Made by a program: the position numbers and the translations under genes
Part shown: positions 21,541 to 32,150 of the stretch, piece by piece
Numbering within the stretch: the stretch's first letter is position 1
Layout of the letters: every line of letters begins with the position of its first letter
Notes under the pieces: generated by a model
What the model was told of the DNA's origin: nothing
Seen by the model: only the letters and a program-made list of their open reading frames with translations
Databases searched by the model: none
Source: Coenobita brevimanus
Lineage: Eukaryota; Arthropoda; Malacostraca; Decapoda; Coenobitidae
Assembly (NCBI GenBank): GCA_032717465.1
Contig: CM064748.1
Location: forward strand, 8,226,807-8,290,806
Length of the DNA: 64,000 nucleotides
Direction: 5' to 3'

Positions 21541-22600
21541 AACTTGTCTTCCTATAATTTGGGGCACCTGCAGTCCACTCACACTGTGTAGTGCTACCTC
21601 CTGGTGATTCTACCCCGACTGACAAACCAAGTGGTCTTTTGTAGTCCAGGAACCATTTACTATGCCAGGGTGGTTGATATTAATACCTAGCATTAGTAAT
21701 GACATGCTGCTCCATAACTGCCATCTTGACAATGCACGGTGGTGGTGCCATGGACAGCTGCCATCAGGTGAAAAGACCTACACATGCTATAGCATCATAA
21801 TTGTTCTCTAAATATGTTAACTTATAAATAACATGCCTTTATTAAAGCACCAACTTAATGTCACTGGGTTACTATAGAAATTAATAAATATATCATTTAT
21901 AAAATTTGGAAGTACAGTAATGACATGCAGTACCACTGTGGAAGATGTCTTTACCCTCTGAGTATGAAAGGTGCCTCCATGTTACCAAATAGTGGCAACA
22001 GGAGACACAAATGCATAGGTTTTTATGAAGCTATAAACCCATTTTACCTCTGCTGAAAGCACCTTAGGACAGGAGGGTCATCCTTCACCATGCCCACTGC
22101 ACAAACATTGGTTGCTGGAGTGATGGTGTCATGACAGGAGACTAAGTACTGCATTTGTAAAATTGTTCCTAGCTGTACCATTTTCCTGTGCACACCATCC
22201 ACTCACTCAGTGTAGTGCTGCTTTGGGTGTCTATCCTTTTCCTCTCTTCTGTCCTTCCTCTTTCACTTTTTCTGGCCCCATTCATGCCATTATGCTTTTT
22301 GTGTCAGTCTCTGCTCTCTTTATCTCATTCTCTGTTCTTTTTGCTTTTACTCTCGGCTCCTTTTCTCTTATCCAGCCTCTTTTTCTCTCGTTTTCCTGCC
22401 ACGGTCCGCCAGTTACAATATTTCACGGTTTATTATGCAGATACGAGGCTGTAAGTAATGACCAGGCAAGATGATATATTGTAGCCGTGGCGAATCAGGC
22501 AGACATATATGGTGAAAGGTCAGACATAGACTTACATATGCACTTGAAATATGAACTAGAGTAAAAGAGAGAGAGTTGGAGAGAGAGAGAGAGAAAGAGA
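21541..22600. other. Mostly unique sequence with small SINE pieces
   Basis: 21570-21690 resembles a decayed SINE-A/B core (CAGTCCACTCACACTGTGTA, GGAACCATTTACTATGCCAG), and 22190-22215 another head fragment. The rest shows nothing recognisable. A (GA)n run lies at 22567-22600. Confidence 0.4.
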
Positions 22601-22611
22601 GCTGTGTTCTT

Positions 22612-24043
22612 ACCTAATTGTTCTTACCTAATTGTATCTTTACAGGAATGAGTCAAGCTCGTATTGTCCCGTGTCTTAGACCATATTTATCGTACATATC
22701 CTTAAATTTGTGAATTGTTTTGGCACACACTATTTCATTTGGTAGTGCATTCCATTGATCAATTGCTCTGTTTGGGAAACTGAATTTCCTTACGTCTTTA
22801 TCACCTCTCTTCTTATGCAGTTTTTTGCAGTGTCCTCTTGCTGATGCTTCTCCATATGTTAAGTAATCATTTATGTCTATTTTCTCCTTTCCTGATATGC
22901 ACTTATATAGCATTATCATGTCACCTCTTTTCCTTCTCTCCTGTAGTGTTGGTAGATTCAGTTTATTTAGTCTTTCTTCGTAGCTTAGGTCCCTTAAGCT
23001 TGGTATCCATCTTGAATTGGCCCTTTGAACTTTTTCAATCTTGTCTATATGCTTTTTGAGATGAGGACTCCAGACTACTGATGCATATTCCAGGGTTGGT
23101 CTAATGAATGATGTTATTATCCTTCTTAGCATGTCTTCATTTATGTATGTGAATGCTATTCTCATATTTGCAAGCAGTGTATACATGTTCCGTACCTTCT
23201 CGCTGATGTGGTCAGCCGGAGATAGTCTGTTATTGATAATTACACCTAGGTCTTTCTCTCTTTCTGATGTGTATAGGGTTTTATTTCCTAACTTATAATC
23301 CCAATCAGGTCTTTTTCCACTTTTACCAAACTTGATTACATGACACATGTCCACATTGAATTCCATTTGCCATGTACTACTCCATTCATGAAGTTTATTT
23401 AATTCTTCTTGTAGCCCCCAACAAGAGTCTGTGCTAGTAATTCTCCTTTGTATTTTTGCATCATCTGCAAACTTATTCAGATAGCTCTCATTTCCAGTGT
23501 TACTGTTTATATTATTTATGTACACTAGAAACATGATTGGTGCCAGCACCGAACCCTGTGGTACTCCACTAGTCACTTCTTTCCGTGATGAGTAGTTTCC
23601 CCTTAGTACTGTCCTCATTTCTCTTTTTATGAGAAAAAGTCTTGCATCCAACAAAACAGTTTGCCTCGAATTCCTCCTTGATGGTACAGCTTCCATAAAA
23701 GTCTTTGGTGTGGTACTGTGTCAAAAGCTTTCTTGAAATCTAAATAGATACTGCCCACCCATCCTTCCCTTTCCTGTATTGTGTTTGTTACTCTGTCATA
23801 GTAGCTCAACAGATTAGTAACACATGATTTTCCTTTTCTGAAACCAAACTGTCTTTCTGTTATCATACTGTGTTCTTCTAGATGATTTACCCAAGCTTTT
23901 CTTATAAGTTTTTCTAATACCTTGCTTACAACACTGGTCAGTGATACTGGTCGGTAGTTGAGAGGATTTTGTCTATTTCCTTTCTTGAATAAGGGGACTA
24001 TATTTGCTTTTTTCCAAATATCAGGTAGTTTCCCTTGACTCAA
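22612..24043 (-). mobile_element. CR1-like LINE, 5'-truncated
   Basis: The minus-strand element runs from within the RT N-terminal region to the 3' end. The end, left here, has two copies of the AATTAGGTAAGAAC unit that terminates all CR1 copies in this window. The endonuclease is missing. A short spacer and a (CA)n block separate it from an opposite-facing copy at 24.5 kb. Confidence 0.88.
22653..24043 (-). pseudogene. CR1 reverse transcriptase, one frameshift
   Basis: Frame 24043-23627 covers LPDIWKKANIVPLFKKGNR, NYRPVSLTSVVSKVLE, QFGFRKGKSC and YLDFKKAFDTVPHQRLL. Frame 23696-22653 continues with REMRTVLRGNYSSRKEVTSG, GVPQGSVLAPIMFLVYINN, the intact active site KFADDAKIQ, EKDLGVIINNRLSP, and a C-terminus with LPTLQERRKRGDMIMLYKCI. 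The switch is in a run of five T (coding strand) near 23635: a one-base indel would unite the frames. Apart from that shift the RT looks well preserved. Confidence 0.88.
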
Positions 24044-24177
24044 GGGTGTGTGTTTGCATAATTATACTTGCATGCTGAAGTCTTATATGTGTTCAAGTGG
24101 GATCAAAGAGACCCATCATCCCACACCTTCAACTGAAGCGCATGTAATTCTCTTCCATGATTCTTCTGTGAGTTAGA

Positions 24178-24179
<2 letters not shown>

Positions 24180-24238
<59 letters not shown>

Positions 24239-24239
24239 T

Positions 24240-24305
<66 letters not shown>

Positions 24306-24454
24306 CACACACACATTTACTAACATGCATACAAAAACCTCTATTCACACAGGCTTAATATGAACTCAGCCATCCCTCCACACTCAGTATCCCTGCCTGA
24401 CGCAAACACAGGCTCTCCTGCGTACACACACGACTCAACACACACAGACAGACA

Positions 24455-24500
<46 letters not shown>
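24180..24500. repeat. (CA)n microsatellite blocks
   Basis: Long (CA)n runs at 24181-24305 and 24455-24500, broken by CACTCC-type units and about 130 bp of CACA-rich sequence. Cys/Val-repeat ORFs on the minus strand are artefacts. Confidence 0.95.
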
Positions 24501-24502
<2 letters not shown>

Positions 24503-24755
24503 AATGATTACCTAACATATGGAGAAGCATCAGCAAGAGGACACTGCAAAAAACTGCATAAGAAGAGAGGTGATAAAGACGTAAGGAAATTCAGTTTCCC
24601 AAACAGAGCAATTGATCAATGGAATGCACTACCGAATGAAATAGTGTGCCAAAACAATTCACAAATTTAAGGATATGTACGATAAATATGGTTTAAGACA
24701 CGAGACAGTACGAGCTTGACTCATTCCTGTAAAGATACAATTAGGTAAGAACGAA
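24503..24755 (+). mobile_element. CR1 3' end, inverted relative to the 22.6-kb copy
   Basis: Encodes the last ~75 residues (DYLTYGEASARGHC-like, then FSFPNRAIDQWNALPNE) and ends CAATTAGGTAAGAAC. It differs from the 22.6-kb copy at only a handful of positions by eye, so the two form a long inverted repeat. Confidence 0.88.
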
Positions 24756-24844
24756 GTTATACGTGTACACAGAACAGGCGAAACTTGGAATGTGACATCC
24801 GTAGACTTTTTTTCAGGCAGCAAAATTTATTAGCGAATATATAG

Positions 24845-25275
24845 CCGATCGAAAGTTAGGTTAGGTCACTTTGGGCAGGGTTTGGTCTGATTAGGTAATT
24901 TTTGGTTGGGTTGGCTTCAGTTCGACTAGATATAGACGGATTAGGTTAGATTGCTTTAGAATACGTCGGTTTTGATAGGTTTTGGATGGGTTTTATTTGG
25001 TTGGGTTAGGCTGGGTTAGGTTTGGTTGGATTAGGTCATTTTAGGCTTGACTGGGTTGGGTTAGGTCGGGTATGGTATGGTTAAGTGAGACTGGGTGGGA
25101 TTAGGTAGGGTTAGATGCGGTTAGGCTGCTTCAAAATAGGTTATGTTAAGTATGGGGAGGTTATGTGAGATTGTGAGGTTAAATACAATTAGACTGGGTT
25201 AGGTGAGGTTAAGCTAGATTAGGTTGTGTTGATTTAAGTTGGATTAGGTCATTCGAGGTTAGGCAGGGTATCTCC
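24845..25275. repeat. Degenerate GGTTA/TTAGG-like tract
   Basis: Dozens of GGTTAGG, GGTTGGG and TTAGGT motifs are spaced 5-12 bp with much degeneration. The motif is close to the arthropod telomere unit TTAGG, but the array is irregular. Smaller tracts lie at 1690-1755, 33180-33420 (reverse) and 42580-42640. Confidence 0.7.
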
Positions 25276-25344
25276 ACGCTCAGTCTGCTATATATTGTGT
25301 CAGTTATGTCTCTGTCTGATCACTTTATCTATTTTTCTATCATC

Positions 25345-26190
25345 TGTGTCTATCTATCTGTTGCAAGGCATCTTATTCCTGTAAGAGATGGCTGCTAACA
25401 AATTGCCTCCATGTTACCCTGTCCTCTGCCCTCCCTCCAACTCACACCCTTCCTCTCTCTTAACTCTCTCCATTCCATCCCTCCATCTTATCATTGGCCT
25501 TCTCCTCCACCTCATTCACGTGTACTCTTCCTGTCAATCTCTCATTCTCTATCCTCTCCACTCCGTCTCATCCTTGGTCTCCCTTCCCATCTCACCCACA
25601 TGCACTCTTCTAGTCAGTCTCTTATTGTCCATCGTCTCCACTTCATATCATCCTTGGTCTCCCCCCCCCACCTCACATGCATTCTTCTAATCAGTCTCTT
25701 ATTCTCCATCCTTTCCACTCCATCCCTCTCCTCATTCTTGGTCTCCCCCTCCCCCACTTCCCCTCCACCTCATTTACAAACTCTTCTAGTCAGTCTCTCA
25801 TTGTCCATCCTCTCCACATAGCCAAACCATCTCAGAGTATTTCTGAACACTTTCAACCACATCAACACCACAATGCTCCTTTACTTCCTCATTTGTCAGT
25901 CTGTCTGTTTGTCTATGTATCACAGCATAAAATAACCATCTCTCCATCTTGACTACTGAGATGTACAGGATATTAATGCTAGAATATGAAGCATTTAAGT
26001 GTGGATGTTTCTGAGGTGGAGTCAGGATTCCAGGGGCTTGAATGGTGAGGGAGTGAGTGTGTGGCACATTCAACTGGATAGGCTTTATTTTCACATTCTA
26101 TATAGTTATATCTGGCTCTGCACTTTACCTCACACCATCCTAGGGTTGGAAAGTAGATCTGGATGATGATGATGATGATGATGATGCAGA
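25345..26190 (-). mobile_element. RTE family 1 (variant), duplicated 3' blocks
   Basis: TCTATC remnant, then 'TGCCTCCATGTTACCCTGTC', then at least four tandem versions of the GTCTCCC...CATTCTTCTAGTCAGTCTCT block, then the variant extension shared with 21.3-21.54 kb, ending in (GAT)n near 26160. Confidence 0.65.
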
Positions 26191-26249
26191 TAAAGATGAT
26201 CATGATGATTTATGCACTTCCCTCCTCCAATGACTTTGTTATTTTGCAG

Positions 26250-26370
26250 AGGACTACAGCCAGCTAGCATCAGAAGTCCTCTGGATCACCAACAACACTC
26301 CTGAGTCGTTCTGGTAATGCATTGCACTCATCAACCTCCTGCCACACCAGAGGGTCCTTGTGGAGTACAG
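26250..26370 (+). pseudogene. RARS2 relic, exon before the HIGH motif
   Basis: Acceptor ATTTTGCAG; donor GTGGGT. Frame: DYSQLASEVLWITNNTPESF, W, stop (TAA), then CIALINLLPHQRVLVEY. The last part matches the beta-strand that leads into the nucleotide-binding fold, and the exon ends AG to be joined with C of the next exon. The TAA is inside otherwise continuous homology, so this is a nonsense mutation. Confidence 0.75.
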
Positions 26371-26404
26371 GTGGGTGTGGGTGAGTGGGCATTTTTATTT
26401 TTTA

Positions 26405-27155
26405 TCTGTCTGTCTATAGCAGGGGTTCCCAACCTTTATTTATCCATTACCCCATTTTCCACACCTCCCTTCACTCATTACCCCTCATTGCTTATGTTTC
26501 CACAATTGCATTTTAGCTGCTTAACATTTTGATGCCTAGATTTTAGTTTGAATGTAGGACTTAAAGGTTAGGCTAAAACCAAGAGAGTTATTGCAAGGAG
26601 TAATTTATTTTTATTATTAACACTGATACCAAATAAACATGACTTTAAACATTCATCTCTGAATTTTAGTATAGGTCTGAAAGTCTATCATAACTGGTAT
26701 GATTTGTAGATTTTTTTTTTTTTTTTTTTTGTTACCTCCCCCATTACCCTTCACAAAAGATCAAATTACCCCACTTGGGGTAATTTACCCCAGGTTGGGA
26801 ACCCCTGGTCTATAGTCAGATGCCATAATCCCATACAGGTTGGCTGTTTGTCTTTGGGTTAGTGGTTTTACAGGGAGGGGCACTAACCCTCCACCAACCC
26901 ACTTGTTGGCATGTAGGGAACATGTATGAATTGGTTATATAGTTACCACCCAGCATTATAAAAGCCAGGAAACCATTAGGCTTGTTTTTCAATATAAATC
27001 CGCCTGAAAAGGAAAGAATAAAGATAAAAAGTGACAAAATGGGAAAAATAGAAAGAGAGGAGGACAGACACAGGAAAAAAAATTAATGAAGGTGAAGGAA
27101 GAAGTAGGCAGCACTACATCAAGTGAGTGGATGATGGTCACCACCACCTACATTG
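26405..27155 (-). mobile_element. SINE-A copy split by a hAT MITE
   Basis: TCTGTCTGTCTATAG tail at 26405-26419, resuming after the insertion with TCAGATGCCATAATCCCATA, the core, and the GCAGCACTACATCAAGTGAG head at 27130. It lies in the RARS2 intron. Confidence 0.75.
26420..26807. mobile_element. hAT-type MITE with perfect 8-bp duplication
   Basis: 388 bp with terminal inverted repeats CAGGGGTTCCCAACCT and AGGTTGGGAACCCCTG. GTCTATAG flanks it at 26412-26419 and 26808-26815. The TIR and 8-bp duplication are the hallmarks of hAT (Charlie/MER5-type) elements. Subterminal sequence repeats CATTACCCC/GGGGTAAT on both sides. There is no ORF. Confidence 0.95.
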
Positions 27156-27364
27156 TTAATTCTTGCTCTCATGTGTTTCTTCTTTGCCTCAGCCCTTGTT
27201 TTATGTGGGAAATGAAGTTGCAATGATGATAACTCCCCCCTCCTCCCAAAAATACATTGTCACGATGACCTAGAACTGTGGTGAGGGTTGGTCTAATTCA
27301 GTAAACATATGGATCCCTTTTGTCCAGTAGAATTACACTTATCACAAGCTCATGTGGCATTTTA

Positions 27365-27545
27365 TCATTGTATAAAGAGACCAAGGATGAGATGGAGGGA
27401 TGGAGTGGAGAGATATATGGCAGAGGGAGGTGTGTGTTGAAGGGAGGGCAGTGAGATGGCAATGGACAGGGTGATATGGAGACAGTTTGTTTGTGGCCAC
27501 CCCTTACGTTATTAAGGCATCAGGCTATAAATAGAGGAATAGACT
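27365..27545 (+). mobile_element. RTE-like family 1, 3' fragment
   Basis: CCAAGGATGAGATGGAGGGA through GTTTGTGGCCACCCCTTACG and CATCAGGCTATAAATAGAG. The tail has decayed. Confidence 0.7.
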
Positions 27546-27779
27546 AAGATATTATTCATCCTCTTCCCATTCAAAGTTTTCTTTGAAGCGGCGATGCTTA
27601 GGATTAATACCAATATGTAGAATATTTTCAGTGGCTTCTTACAGGACTCACAAAATTTTTCTCACAGCCCCTCACAACTCATTTTGCCTCAGAACTGGCA
27701 CTCGTGTCCTAATGTTACCTACAGTCTTATAACCCCAGGCATACTTTTTTTTTCCTTTATTGGTGTAAATTTCAGTTTT

Positions 27780-27955
27780 GAATTGTTTGGACTGAGCCTG
27801 AGTAGGTTTATATCCAAGGGGTGATTGGGGTTTATTGCTCATGTAATGCCACTGAGGGATGAGTGAGGCTGGTCATTCTCATCTTAAATGTCATGACCGA
27901 CTTGCCTAGCCCCGGCCTCCTGTGCTGCTCGTGGGGCTACACATAGGTTTAGTTC

Positions 27956-27996
<41 letters not shown>
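27780..27996 (+). mobile_element. SINE-B fragment with poly(A)
   Basis: Blocks GGTTTATATCCAAGGGGTGA, GATGAGTGAGGCTGGTCATT and GTGGGGCTACACATAGG end in an uninterrupted A run of about 37 bases instead of the usual (GGAT)n tail. Confidence 0.65.
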
Positions 27997-27998
<2 letters not shown>

Positions 27999-28191
27999 TT
28001 GGTGTTTTTCTGATCATGTAATGCCACAAGAAGAGTAGGCTTGTTGTTTTCCCTAAATTTTTCAGTATGGTACCCTAACCCAGGGCTCTTGCACCTCATA
28101 AGGGATAATTTGGAGCTGGTTGTGCCATTTATCAGTAACAGTTTTCCAGTCTTGAACATGACCATCATTTTTTCCACCACTCATCCCACAG

Positions 28192-28346
28192 CTCACCCAG
28201 CATTGCCAAGCCTTTCCACGTTGGCCACCTGTGCTCCACCATCAACGGCACATCCTGGCCTGCCTCCACTCAGCCCTGGGCCACCATGTCACCTGCATCA
28301 ACCACCTGGGTGACTGGGCCACACAGTTTGGTCTCCTCCAATATGG
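28192..28346 (+). pseudogene. RARS2 relic, signature-motif exon
   Basis: Acceptor CATCCCACAG, donor GTAAGA. Reads (S)SPSIAKPFHVGHLCSTING, then after a one-base deletion LACLHSALGHHVTCINHLGD and WATQFGLLQY. The class I 'HIGH' motif HVGH is kept, but the following Arg is Cys and the frame is broken, so no active enzyme could be made. The LGDWATQFGLL stretch is diagnostic of arginyl-tRNA synthetases. Confidence 0.9.
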
Positions 28347-28479
28347 GTAAGACTCAGGCACAACTATACTCCTTCAGTACATTTCTTGTCTTGCATCTTT
28401 CATGCAGTTTTATTTAGCTCAGGAGAGACTTTTGGACTGGGCAGGTTATTAACTTGTTCAGGACCAGAGGGCTTTTCCA

Positions 28480-28900
28480 GACTGTATGATTTTTTTTTTT
28501 TTTTTAATGCAAGAATGAACCAAAAGCCAGAAGCCTGCAAGAGTGTAAGAGTGTTCCCTCCAAGAGAGAGAGAGAGAGGAAGAAAGAAAGAGAAATAAAA
28601 AAAAAGTTAACAGAGAGCCAAAATCAAGATCCATTTGTTTCAAGATGCTTGGACAAACTGTGTTTGAAAGACTGGAGGTCATAGGCAGTAGGAAATACAG
28701 ACAGAGGAAGATATTTCCGGAGTTGTGAGGTCATAACTAGAATAATAGAAAAAATGATGGAGAATGAATTGGTGATGTGGGTTGGATAAGGAGAGTGGCT
28801 CTGAGGTGATGTATAGACTACATGTGGACAGAGTGCTGGAAGGTAGAGTGAGAAGGAGAGCATGAACCCCTGCCACACTGATTGCTTGTAAGATAGGTTA
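28480..28900 (-). mobile_element. LINE-G 3' end
   Basis: T-run at left (poly(A) on the minus strand) followed by GCAAGAATGAACCAAAAGCC. Minus-strand peptide CISYCL-/VFPTAYDLQSFKHSLSKHLE matches the LINE-G C-terminus. Diverged and truncated. Confidence 0.7.
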
Positions 28901-29079
28901 CCTCCTCTGAATCATTGTTTTATAGCCAGTGTAAACTGTACCTCATACCAGACTTGCAGCTGGGCCCGTGCACACCTTCATTGTACCTTATATGAAGATT
29001 GTAGTTTAGCAAGGGTTAATCCCTTTCAGTATGGTGATAGGATTTTTTTTATAGATGATTTACAGTTCTGTATGTCTAT

Positions 29080-29335
29080 CTGTATGTCTATCTGCCCTAA
29101 TCCCGGAAAGGATGGTCGCATATGAAATGCCTCCAAGTTGCTCTGTCACCCACCATTTGACTGCCCTCCCCCCTAGCTCACTCCCCCCTCCCTTATATAC
29201 CTCTCAACTTCATCCCCTCCACCTCATCCTTGGTGTCTCCCTCCCTCCATCACACCTGCATACACTCTCTTAGTCATTCACTCTCCATTCTCTCCATATG
29301 TCCAGACCACCTCAGTGTATTTCTCAGTGTAGTAT
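29080..29335 (-). mobile_element. RTE-like family 1, 3' fragment
   Basis: TCTGTATGTCTATCTGCCCT, GGAAAGGATGGTCGCATATG, 'CATATGTCCAGACCACCTCA'. The GATA tail has decayed. Confidence 0.65.
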
Positions 29336-29448
29336 GGTGATAGGATTTTTTAGAGATGATTTACAATTTTGTATGTGCTTCCACATTTAAGGCAGCTAGT
29401 TCATAGTGCATTTTTCTTCATGTATATTATATCTTTTATTTCTTTTAA

Positions 29449-30207
29449 CCCGTGCCGTCCCGAGGACGTACTTCCACGTCCTCACGTTTTGTCACAGCTA
29501 ATCCCGAGGACGTACTTCAACGTCCTGCAATTGCAAGGTTCATAATTTCCACAATTTTCAATTTTCGCGAGTCATTTTTGGTACGTATACACGGGACACC
29601 TGCCTGAACAAGATGCCAGGCAGAGACAATGCCTTACCCAGCATGACCTCCTCCCCCCCCCTGCATGCCCTTTTCTCAGCAATTCACCTGTTATCAGTGA
29701 CCTGGCCAGTATAGCCATGTCATGCCACGGTACGAAATTCAGGGCCAGAGTGATTCCCCAATCAATGACAATGTGGAGGACAAACTTTACATAGCTTTAG
29801 AGGAAGAAACAGTTAGAAATGATGATCAGGTAATGTGGCAAAAAAAGGTCAGGTATTAGCGAGTGAAACAATGCTTATAATGCCTATATTACTGCTTGAA
29901 AACCAATATACTTTTGTACTACATATAAATTCGTAACAGTAGATAAATAAATACCGTTTATGAGTGGTGTGAAATAGTTATCCTCCCATAGAACTCGTTT
30001 TCTTTGGCGCCAGCCTGATAGAAAACCCAGTAAAGTAAGGAGGCTCTCCTACCTGTAATGAGTATTTTAAACCTCAGGTGAGCGATTTCTCAATGAATTT
30101 TCGATGTTTCTCACCAAAAGCGAAAGTTTTAGCAAAAAAAAAAAAGGTCAAAAATTGCCCGGGATTGGGGGGTACCAGTGGTCAAAAAGTGGCCGGGACG
30201 GGGCGGG
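29449..30207. mobile_element. piggyBac-like non-autonomous element
   Basis: 759 bp bounded by TTAA on both sides (29445-29448 and 30208-30211), starting CCCGTGCCGTCCCG and ending CGGGACGGGGCGGG, which are imperfect inverted repeats. TTAA duplication with CCC/GGG ends is characteristic of piggyBac. Subterminal GAGGACGTACTTC-ACGTCC near-palindromes occur twice at the left end. A short open stretch beginning MPRYEIQGQSDSP near 29721 could be a vestige of a transposase N-terminus, unproven. It sits in the poly(A) tail of a LINE-G fragment whose body resumes at 30212. Confidence 0.88.
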
Positions 30208-30211
30208 TTAA

Positions 30212-30305
30212 TGCAAGGAAGTAGGAACCAAAGGCTTGAAGTGGGCAAAATTGTTCCCTCCAAGAAAAATGAAAACAAGATACCAGTAATAGACCAATTC
30301 AAGAT
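30212..30305 (-). mobile_element. LINE-G fragment split by the piggyBac-like element
   Basis: TGCAAGGAAGTAGGAACCAA and GTGGGCAAAATTGTTCCCTC are the minus-strand LINE-G 3' region. The T-rich left side (TTTATTTCTTTTAA) is at 29433-29448. Confidence 0.6.
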
Positions 30306-30524
30306 GCCTTCATTATATATTAAATTTCATCCTAGTTTACTCCACCTACCATTAGACAAAACTGTTACTGATGTAAAGTAGTAGCATTTCTCTATAGTAT
30401 TGTACATTCCTATAATTTCCCTTAAAACAAGCCAGTGCATCTGGTATGTTTCCAACTTTGTGTTTTTTTTACTGATGTGTTCATAAGTGAGATGTATAAA
30501 TATCCCCACCATGTTATATTTCAG

Positions 30525-30658
30525 AAATGATGCACAAAACCTGAGAGTGACCTGGAGGAAGATGCCATCAGGAAGCTGTACAGTGTTATGTTTGGGCCAA
30601 CCAGCAGGCCAAGGCAGACCTCCTGGTTGAGGTACGGGAGGTGATAATGCTGAACCGG
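30525..30658 (+). pseudogene. RARS2 relic exon
   Basis: Acceptor TATATTTCAG, donor GTGAGT. After a frame slip near the start it reads KPESDLEEDAIRKLYSV, then in a second frame VWANQQAKADLLVEVREVIM. Together these match the RARS2 stretch containing 'HLFEVYV-N', after the HIGH domain. At least one indel sits in the middle of homology. Confidence 0.7.
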
Positions 30659-30924
30659 GTGAGTGAGTGTGAGGTCTGTCATGTCAGTTTGTTTAGCAGC
30701 TCGTCACATTATCTGTACGGTACCAGGTATCTATATTTAACTCTCTCATGGCTGTGGATGTCTAGTATTTTATCCCTCATCCCATACCACTCTCAAAACC
30801 AATTTCTTTTGATTCCGTTTAAGTTCCTTGCTGCAGCCATTTAGTTTTTACTGGTTTTCACTTTTCCCATTGCAGTATAATATTGACTTGGTGAAATATT
30901 ATTAGCCCATTTAATATGTTGAAG

Positions 30925-31295
30925 TGGTAGGGGCGACCATCATCCACTTACTTGATGTAGTGCTGACTACTTCTTCCATAGCCTTTATCATTCTTTTTCT
31001 GTGCCTTCCCTCCTCTCTTCCTATTTCTCCCATCTTTCCTGTCACTTCTTATTGCGTTCCTTTTCTTTACAGGTGGCTTTACATTGAGTGACAAGCCAAA
31101 TGGTTTCCTGTAAGCCAAGAAACCATTTACAACGCTGGGTGGTAACCACATAACCAAACCATACGTGCTCACTACGTGTCAACAAGTGGGTTGGGTGGAG
31201 GGTTAGTGCCCCTCCCCATGAAACAAACAACTCAAAGTCAAATGGCCACCTTCTTACGGGATTATGATGTCTGGCAATAGATAGATAGATAGAAT
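30925..31295 (+). mobile_element. SINE-A copy with GATA tail
   Basis: Head GGGGCGACCATCATCCACTT, core AGTGACAAGCCAAATGGTTT, end TATGATGTCTGGCAATAGAT followed by (AGAT)n. Nearly collinear with 15.4, 38.5 and 52.4 kb. Confidence 0.8.
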
Positions 31296-31494
31296 ATGTT
31301 GACCTCCATCTTTTTGTACTCCTGTTTCTGTTTGATGGTTTGATTCAGTTTAGGTGTGATTTTGCAGGCTGGAGGGATTGAACATATCCTTTGTTTACTG
31401 TTTCACTCCTAAAGATTTTTTAAGGTGACTAAAACCATACCATAGTTGCATGAGTGAACTAAAAGAAAATAGCATGTTGAAGGAGTTCTATTTG

Positions 31495-32000
31495 TCTGTC
31501 TATCTATCTGTCTATAGCCAGATGCCATAATCCAGTAAGGGGTGGGTTTTTGTCTTTGAGCTCATTGTTTTACGGGGAGGGGCACTAACCCTCCACCAAC
31601 CCACTTGTTGACACGTGGGGAAAACATATAGGTTAGTTATATGGTTACCACCCAGCATTGTAAAGGGTTTCCTGGCCTACAGGGAACCATTAGGCTTGTC
31701 ACTCAGTGTAAAGCCACCTGAAAAGGAAAGAAGAGTAATAAAAAGTGACAAGAAGGATGGAAGAAGTAGGAAGAGAGAAGTACAGTCACAGAAAAAGAAT
31801 GATAAGGGTGAAGAAGTAGGCAGCATTACATCAAGTGAGTGGATGGTGGTAAGAAACAGGAAGAGAGGAGGACAGACACAGAGAAAGAATGACAAAGGTA
31901 AAAGAAGAAGGCTGCACTACACCACGGGAGTGGATGATGGTGAGAAATAGGAAGAGAGGAGGGCAGACACAGACAAAGAATGATGAAGGTGAAGGAGTTA
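31495..32000 (-). mobile_element. SINE-A copy with triplicated head
   Basis: Tail at left (TCTATCTATCTGTCTATAG), core, then three successive versions of the 'GAGGACAGACACAGA-AAGAATGA' and GTGGATGGTG head region, so the head is tandemly repeated. Confidence 0.7.
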
Positions 32001-32051
32001 ATGGTGATGAAATGAGTAATCAGATGAACTAAAGTGCTTCTGTTCCTGCAG

Positions 32052-32150
32052 ATACAAGGGCCAGTGTGAGGACAAGTGATGATGACATGGCTGAGAAGGT
32101 GGCTCTCTCCTACATCATCGTAAAACAAAACAAAAAAGGAATACAAAAAG
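32052..32150 (+). pseudogene. RARS2 relic, anticodon-side exon (partial)
   Basis: Acceptor TGTTCCTGCAG; frame TRASVRTSDDDMAEKVALSY followed by IIVKQNKKG. 'A-E-K-V-A-L-S-Y-I-I' fits the 'AERVGLAALIIQD' segment of RARS2. Donor uncertain (GTAATA at 32151 or GTAAAA at 32119). This homology is shorter than for the other exons. Confidence 0.55.

Noticed and set aside
24103..24348. Cys/Val repeat proteins on the minus strand
   Set aside because: (CA)n microsatellite translation.
22612..24755. Twin-priming (5' inversion) explanation for the CR1 pair
   Set aside because: The two arms cover the same 3' region, whereas a 5' inversion would carry different parts of one element.
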